A stretch of 64,000 bases of DNA, taken from Bog-793 sp963761425 (GTDB lineage Bacteria; Actinomycetota; Acidimicrobiia; Acidimicrobiales; Bog-793). The position numbers were made by a program, and so were the translations under genes. The notes below the pieces were generated by a model. The model made no database searches. It was not told the origin of the DNA and saw only the letters and a list, made by a program, of their open reading frames with translations. The stretch is taken from the NCBI GenBank assembly GCA_963761425.1, contig CAVXGQ010000004.1, forward strand, positions 496,001-560,000, given 5' to 3'. Of the stretch, positions 59,619-64,000 are shown one piece after another (positions within the stretch are counted from its first letter, which is position 1; the number at the start of each line of letters is the position of its first letter).

Positions 59619-61529
59619 ATGGACACGATGGCCGCCATCCTCGCGGTCGACCGGCCCCCCGGCGCGACCCCCGGCCGGCTGGGCGAACTCGTCGGGGCGG
59701 CCCGGGGAGCCGGTCCCGACGAGGTCGTGGTGGTGGTCGGCCCGGCGACGTCACTGCGCCACCTGCCCGAGGAGGCCACGGTGATCGTCGACCACGCCGG
59801 TGCGCCGAGCGAGGCGGCGGCACTTCGGGCCGTGGTCGATTACGCCCAGCGGTCGGGTGCCGGTGAGCTCGTCGTCGCGCTCGGCGCCGCGGTGGGCAAC
59901 CTTCCCGCGGCCGACCCGGAGAGCTGGCGCCGGCTGCGGGAGGCGCCAGCGGGCGAGATCGTCGTCGGCACCGTCGGCGGCCAGCCGGCCGGCATGGTCC
60001 GACTAGCCGCGGCGGTCTGGCCACTGCTGCCCCTTGACGGTCGGGTGGAGAGGTGGCTCGCCGCCCAGGCCGGCCGGGTCGCCAGCTGTCCGCTCGAAGG
60101 CCCCGCCGGCGAGCCGACGCCTGCCGCCGGGCAGCCTCGCCGGGAAGGGGGGCGCGGCGAGGAAGCGTCCCCCGCTGATGTCGCCGCGGTGACGGCGTTG
60201 CTCGGCCGCCCGCCGGCCGGTGGTTTTGCGGTCGTGGTTCGGGGTCCGGCCGGCGGTCCGGTGGTCATCCGCAACGCCCCGTTCCTCTCCGACGGCACGC
60301 CGATGCCGACCATCTACTGGCTGGTCGGCCGCGTCGAGCGGGAGCTTGTCGGACGACTGGAGGCCGGCGGTGGTGTGCGGCGGGCCGAGGCGGCGGTCGG
60401 CGCCGCGCCCATCGCCGCGGCCCACGCCCGTTACGCGGCCGAGCGCGAGGCGATGATCCCCGCCGACCATCCCGGACCGCGTCCAACCGGAGGGGTCGGT
60501 GGCACGCGGACCGGGGTGAAGTGCCTCCACGCCCATCTGGCGTGGTACCTGGCGGGCGGCGGCGACCCGGTGGGTCGCTGGGTGGCGCAGCAGCTCGCGC
60601 CAGGGCTGGCCGGCGCGGTGGCGGCCATCGACTGCGGGACCAACTCGACCCGTCTTCTCGTCCTGGCCGCGGACGGCACCACGCTCGAGCGGCAGATGGT
60701 CGTCACCCGGCTCGGCCAGGGCGTCGACCGCACCGGCGAGCTCGCGGTGACGGCCATCGAGCGCACGTTGGCGGTTCTCACCGAGTACCGCGGTTTTTTG
60801 GACGCGCACGGCGTGGTGCGCGTGCGGGCCACCGCGACCTCGGCGGCCCGGGACGCCTCGAACGCCGCGGACTTCTTCGAGGCCGCGACGGAGATCCTCG
60901 GGGTTAGGCCGGAGCTCTTGACGGGGGAGGAGGAGGGTCGTCTCGCCTACCAGGGTGCGACGGCCGAGCTCGACCGCCGCCAGGGCCCGTTCCTGGTCGT
61001 CGACCTCGGCGGGGGGTCGACCGAGCTCGTCGCCGGGCGGGCGACCGGCGACGGCGCCCCGGCGGTCGTCTCGCTCGACGTCGGCTGCGTGCGGGTGACG
61101 GAGCGGTTCCTGGTGAGCGACCCCCCGACCGCGGCCGAGCTTTCCCGGGCCCGGGGTTTTGTCGGGCAGGTCGTCGAGGCGGCGGTGGCCCGCCGGCCCG
61201 AACTCGGCTTGCCCCGCCACCTGGTCGGGGTCGCCGGCACGATCTCCACGCTGGCCGCCCTCGAGCTCGGCCTCGACCACTACGACTCCGAGCGGGTCCA
61301 CCTCGTCCGGATGTCCCGGGACTCGGTTGAGAACTGGCTCCTAGCGCTGTCGGGTGAGACCCTGGTCCAGCGCCGGGCCCGCAGTGCCATCGAGCCCGGA
61401 CGCGCCGACGTGATCGTCGGCGGCGTCGCCGTCCTGGCCGAGGTGATGGCGCACCTCGGCCACGAGGAGCTGGTCCACTCGGAAAGGGACATCCTCGACG
61501 GGATCGCGGCCGAGTTGCGCGCGATCTGA
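59619..61529 (+). CDS. Three-domain protein: degenerate nucleotidyltransferase, DUF501, Ppx/GppA phosphatase
   Basis: 636 residues in one uninterrupted frame. Domain 1 (about 1-175) has the MobA/IspD-like Rossmann order (MAAILAVDRPPG, EVVVVVGPATS, AGELVVALGAAVGNLPAAD), but the nucleotide-binding GGxSxRxG loop is lost, so it is probably inactive. Domain 2 (about 188-325) is DUF501: VTALLGRPPAGGFAVVVRGP, FLSDGTPMPTIYWLVGRVE, CLHAHLAWYLAGGGDPVG. Domain 3 (about 335-636) is Ppx/GppA: AAIDCGTNSTRLLVL, VVDLGGGSTELVAG and GVAGTISTLAALEL, an exopolyphosphatase or pppGpp phosphatase. In most Actinobacteria DUF501 and ppx are separate adjacent genes; here they are fused, with a third domain in front. 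Confidence 0.85.
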   Translation: MDTMAAILAVDRPPGATPGRLGELVGAARGAGPDEVVVVVGPATSLRHLPEEATVIVDHAGAPSEAAALRAVVDYAQRSGAGELVVALGAAVGNLPAADPESWRRLREAPAGEIVVGTVGGQPAGMVRLAAAVWPLLPLDGRVERWLAAQAGRVASCPLEGPAGEPTPAAGQPRREGGRGEEASPADVAAVTALLGRPPAGGFAVVVRGPAGGPVVIRNAPFLSDGTPMPTIYWLVGRVERELVGRLEAGGGVRRAEAAVGAAPIAAAHARYAAEREAMIPADHPGPRPTGGVGGTRTGVKCLHAHLAWYLAGGGDPVGRWVAQQLAPGLAGAVAAIDCGTNSTRLLVLAADGTTLERQMVVTRLGQGVDRTGELAVTAIERTLAVLTEYRGFLDAHGVVRVRATATSAARDASNAADFFEAATEILGVRPELLTGEEEGRLAYQGATAELDRRQGPFLVVDLGGGSTELVAGRATGDGAPAVVSLDVGCVRVTERFLVSDPPTAAELSRARGFVGQVVEAAVARRPELGLPRHLVGVAGTISTLAALELGLDHYDSERVHLVRMSRDSVENWLLALSGETLVQRRARSAIEPGRADVIVGGVAVLAEVMAHLGHEELVHSERDILDGIAAELRAI

Positions 61530-61537
61530 CGATCCGT

Positions 61538-62740
61538 TCAGGTCGGGGGCCGGGGCGCTCCGGGGTCTTCCCCGAGTACGAGGGCGGTCGTCCGGGAGAC
61601 GAAGGCGTCGTTGTCGCCGTGCCGGGCCTGCGCGTAGGCGCGTCCCTGCGCGGCGAGCTTGGCGCCGATCCGATCGTTCAGCACCACCCGGACCGCGTCG
61701 AGCAGCTCGCCGACGTTCCGGTACCACAGCCCGCCGTTGGCCGCGGCGACGTGGGCCCGGGCGGCCGAGTCGTCCGGGACGATGACGGGCACCCCGAGCA
61801 GCATCGACTCGAGGGCGAGGGCGCCGACCGGGCCCGGGGGGCGGACGTCGATAGTGGCCCGCGCCCGGGCGATGAGCCGGGAGAAGTTCACGTGGCTCGG
61901 GTTGACCGGCAGCGCCGCGGCGTTGTAGGCGTCGCAGATGCGCCAGGTCTCGCCGTCGACCTCGGCCACCGAGAGGCCTTCGAGGATGGGCGGGAGTATC
62001 TCGGCGTTCACCGCCCGGGCAAGGCGGGGGCTTCCGGAGGGGAAGCGCCGGACGAGCAGGACATAGTCGCCGTAGGCGGCGACGCCGACCAGCGGATCGG
62101 CCATGGCGTGGCGGTTGACCCCGATCGCCAGCTCGACGGGGATGAAGTCGCGCTGGCGCTGGGGCGCCAGCGCCACCAGCGCGGGGTGCTCGCCGGGGTG
62201 GACGGTGCCGATGCGGTCGGCGTGATCGACGAGCCGGGCGATCTCGGATGGCAGGGGCCGCCCGTCGCTGAGAAAGGGGATCGCGACCACCCGGGTCCGG
62301 CCAGTGTCGCCGGGCCTTCCCAAGGTCTCGAGGTCCCAGGGCTGGTGGAACCCGGCGATGACGATGGCGTCGGGGGCGATCGCCTCGAGGGATCCGATGA
62401 CCTCGGTTGCCTCGCCCTCGTACCGGTCGAGGAGGTCCACCGCCGCCGCCGGGAGCCCGGATGGGCCGACGTGCCCGGCGAGGGCCTCGCGTAACAGGGC
62501 GCTGCGGCGGGGATTCGCACCTCGCACCGGGACCCGGTGGACCTCGAAGACACTGTCGGCGTAGGTGGCATGCCCGGCGGTTCCCAGCTGGACCACGGCG
62601 ACGTCAGCCCGACAGGCGAGCGCCCCGGCGATGAGCCGTGTCGCGGTGACCGCTTCGTTCTGGGACTCACCCCAGTAGCGCGTGACGATGGCGACGACCG
62701 GGCGGGTCCGGGGACGTGGCGCATCCGGGGCGGCGGCCAC
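61538..62740 (-). CDS. Glycosyltransferase, GT4/GT-B-like
   Basis: 400 residues. Two Rossmann-type halves: IVTRYWGESQNEAVTATRLI at the N-terminus and, in the second half, VNPSHVNFSRLIARARATID followed by RPPGPVGALALESMLLGVPV with IVPDDSAARAHV, the ordinary sugar-nucleotide and phosphate region of GT4 enzymes (the usual E-x7-E is present in part). It follows a hypothetical gene and a GT2 gene on the same strand, so it is likely part of a surface glycan cluster. The sugar is not predictable. Confidence 0.8.
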   Translation of the reverse strand: MAAAPDAPRPRTRPVVAIVTRYWGESQNEAVTATRLIAGALACRADVAVVQLGTAGHATYADSVFEVHRVPVRGANPRRSALLREALAGHVGPSGLPAAAVDLLDRYEGEATEVIGSLEAIAPDAIVIAGFHQPWDLETLGRPGDTGRTRVVAIPFLSDGRPLPSEIARLVDHADRIGTVHPGEHPALVALAPQRQRDFIPVELAIGVNRHAMADPLVGVAAYGDYVLLVRRFPSGSPRLARAVNAEILPPILEGLSVAEVDGETWRICDAYNAAALPVNPSHVNFSRLIARARATIDVRPPGPVGALALESMLLGVPVIVPDDSAARAHVAAANGGLWYRNVGELLDAVRVVLNDRIGAKLAAQGRAYAQARHGDNDAFVSRTTALVLGEDPGAPRPPT

Positions 62741-62746
62741 CTCGGG

Positions 62747-63223
62747 TCAGCGGTGGTTGTCGGCCGCGTCGAGCCGGTGCTCTAGGTGGCGGGCGAGGTC
62801 GATGAGGTCCTGCCGGACCGCTCCGAGCAGCGCCCGTTGGTCGGCGTAGCTGATGTTGTCGACCCGGTAGGCGATGGCGTCGATCGCCCGGGCGAGATTG
62901 GAGCGGAACGCCTGTTCCTCGGCGTAGTAGTGGCTCATCGCGCCGTTGACGATCCGGCTGAGCACGCGCTGCACGATCGCCTTCGGTCCCCAGCCGATCC
63001 CTTTGCACATGCGGGAGTTCGCCATATCCCAGTGATGATGGAGATAGTGGAGGCTCTCCAGGAGGTGGATCGGCTCGCGGCCGTCGTCCACCACGAGGTC
63101 CTCGTAGGTGGCCCGTGGCACCCAGGTGCGCGGGTACTCGTTGCGGCCTTCGGCCACGAGTGACCTCAGCTGTTCGACGATGGATCCGGCGTCGAGAGCG
63201 TCGTCGTGAGAAAGTTCGTCCAT
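62747..63223 (-). CDS. Hypothetical protein of a glycan cluster
   Basis: 158 residues from ATG 63223, preceded by AGGAGGAC, a strong ribosome site lying inside the end of the upstream glycosyltransferase gene. It is helical throughout: GSIVEQLRSLVAEGRNEYPR, HLLESLHYLHHHWDMANSRM (His/Trp-rich), AMSHYYAEEQAFRSNLARAI, ending in RQDLIDLARHLEHRLDAADN. No catalytic motif is recognised. Similar helical segments accompany glycosyltransferases and methyltransferases in actinobacterial sugar clusters. Confidence 0.75.
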   Translation of the reverse strand: MDELSHDDALDAGSIVEQLRSLVAEGRNEYPRTWVPRATYEDLVVDDGREPIHLLESLHYLHHHWDMANSRMCKGIGWGPKAIVQRVLSRIVNGAMSHYYAEEQAFRSNLARAIDAIAYRVDNISYADQRALLGAVRQDLIDLARHLEHRLDAADNHR

Positions 63224-64000
63224 CGTTCGTCCTCCTGTACCGTCGAGATCGGGCACCAGTCTCGCCACTTGCTGAGCAGAGTGTTGTAGTAGGGATCACC
63301 GGCCGCGAGCGTCGTTCCCCAGCGGTCGAGGATCCGGCGGTGGGCCGCGGCGTCCTCGGTGTGCCCCCGGGAACGGGACTCGTGGTGCACGAGCTCGGTG
63401 AGCGGGGTGTACACGACCAGGTATCCGGCCGCGCGCAACTTCAGGCAGAAGTCGACGTCGTTGAACGCGACCGAGAGCCTTTCATCGAACCCGCCGACTG
63501 ATTCATACACCTCGCGCCGGGTCATCATGCAGGCGCCGGTGACCGCGGAGCAGTCCCGGGTCTGAACCGCCATGGCCCCGTAGCCGGGACGATCGTCGGG
63601 CAGTCCCCGCAGTACATGGCCGGCCAGCCCGCCGAGGCCGAAGACCACCCCCCCGTGCTGGAGGGACCCGTCTGGGTAGACGAGACGCGCCCCTACCGCC
63701 CCGACCTCGGGGCGGAGCGCGTGGCCGACGAGGGCGTCGAGCCAGCGTGGCCGGCGGGCTTCGATGTCGTTGTTCATGAAAACGAGGAGCTCGCCGTCGC
63801 AGGCCCGGACCGCGGCGTTGTTGATCGCCGACCAGTTGAAGGAGCCCGGCGCGTCGACCAGGCGCACGTTCGGCTCGGTGAGCAGCCTCTCGACCAGGGC
63901 CTTGGTCTCGGGTAGCTCGCTTTCGTTGTCGACCAGGACGAGCTCGAAACGGTCGTAGCCGGGCTCGGAGCGGATCGAGGTCACGCAGGTCGACAGCAGT
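63166..64000 (-). CDS. GT2 family glycosyltransferase, C-terminal part (5' end outside window)
   Basis: The frame runs off the window end, and about 278 residues are visible. GT-A fold motifs: FELVLVDNESELPETKAL, VRLVDAPGSFNWSAINNAAV, FMNNDIEARRPRWLDALVGH (DxD-like NND), VQTRDCSAVTGACMMTRREV and GGFDERLSVAFNDVDFCLKL. This is the rhamnosyl/WsaF-type group that elongates surface polysaccharides. Its last 58 bases overlap the following gene. Confidence 0.88.
   Translation of the reverse strand, partial: LLSTCVTSIRSEPGYDRFELVLVDNESELPETKALVERLLTEPNVRLVDAPGSFNWSAINNAAVRACDGELLVFMNNDIEARRPRWLDALVGHALRPEVGAVGARLVYPDGSLQHGGVVFGLGGLAGHVLRGLPDDRPGYGAMAVQTRDCSAVTGACMMTRREVYESVGGFDERLSVAFNDVDFCLKLRAAGYLVVYTPLTELVHHESRSRGHTEDAAAHRRILDRWGTTLAAGDPYYNTLLSKWRDWCPISTVQEDERWTNFLTTTLSTPDPSSNS

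Noticed and set aside
1..64000. tRNA or rRNA genes, CRISPR arrays, insertion sequences, prophage
   Set aside because: I looked in all gaps and found no cloverleaf, no regular direct-repeat array and no transposase or phage genes; a dedicated scan (tRNAscan-SE, Infernal) would be decisive.

Overview
The window is high-GC bacterial DNA with dense operons, frequent 1-8 base overlaps between genes, and GTG/TTG as well as ATG starts. The housekeeping order glmU-prs-rplY-pth-mfd-(PPIase)-mazG-eno-ftsB-...-DUF501/ppx, the F420-type PPOX proteins, the Rpf-like transglycosylase domain and a LexA box of the TCGAAC-N4-GTTCGA type all point to the Actinomycetota. Acidimicrobiia or a relative is my best guess, and it is inference. 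I see no tRNA, rRNA, CRISPR array, insertion sequence or prophage.

Layout. 1-3.2 kb: the 3' end of an Mg2+-type P-ATPase, then a leftward module of a secreted YxxxxD-repeat protein, an ECF sigma factor and its zinc anti-sigma factor. 3.8-5.9 kb: a large GT-C-like membrane protein and a 54-residue membrane protein. 6.4-17.8 kb: a beta-glucoside/cellobiose locus with an Opp/Dpp-type ABC importer (two permeases, two ATPases, a solute-binding protein carrying a frameshift), a GH1 beta-glucosidase and, on the other strand, a GH94 cellobiose phosphorylase. Sugar would be imported as a disaccharide and split by hydrolysis or by phosphorolysis.

18.2-27.6 kb: the most striking region, one rightward operon of heterodisulfide-reductase (Hdr) parts: hdrB, a giant hdrA with a GltD/NfnB-like NAD(P)H dehydrogenase inserted into it, mvhD, a 2x[4Fe-4S] ferredoxin, an hdrA-mvhD fusion (QmoB-like), an hdrC-hdrB fusion and hdrC. 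It amounts to two Hdr-MvhD sets, one split and one fused. It probably encodes a cytoplasmic flavin-based electron-bifurcating or confurcating complex linking NAD(P)H, ferredoxin and a disulfide/thiol couple. The substrate cannot be read from the sequence. Convergent to it lies a complete cydABDC operon for cytochrome bd oxidase and its ABC exporter (27.7-33.8 kb).

34-45.9 kb: single genes and short operons of mixed function (DUF2254 membrane protein, GNAT, a nitrilase-family amidase, an S4 RNA-binding protein, an EamA transporter, two PPOX flavin/F420 proteins, an aldo/keto reductase, an M20 dipeptidase). Within it is a two-gene operon of unknown function with a perfect LexA/SOS box in its promoter.

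46-61.5 kb: the housekeeping block, with a GlmU that lacks the catalytic part of its acetyltransferase domain, a peptidyl-tRNA hydrolase without a normal start codon, and a three-domain protein (degenerate nucleotidyltransferase + DUF501 + Ppx/GppA). 61.5-64 kb: the start of a glycan-synthesis cluster (glycosyltransferases and a hypothetical protein) that runs off the window.
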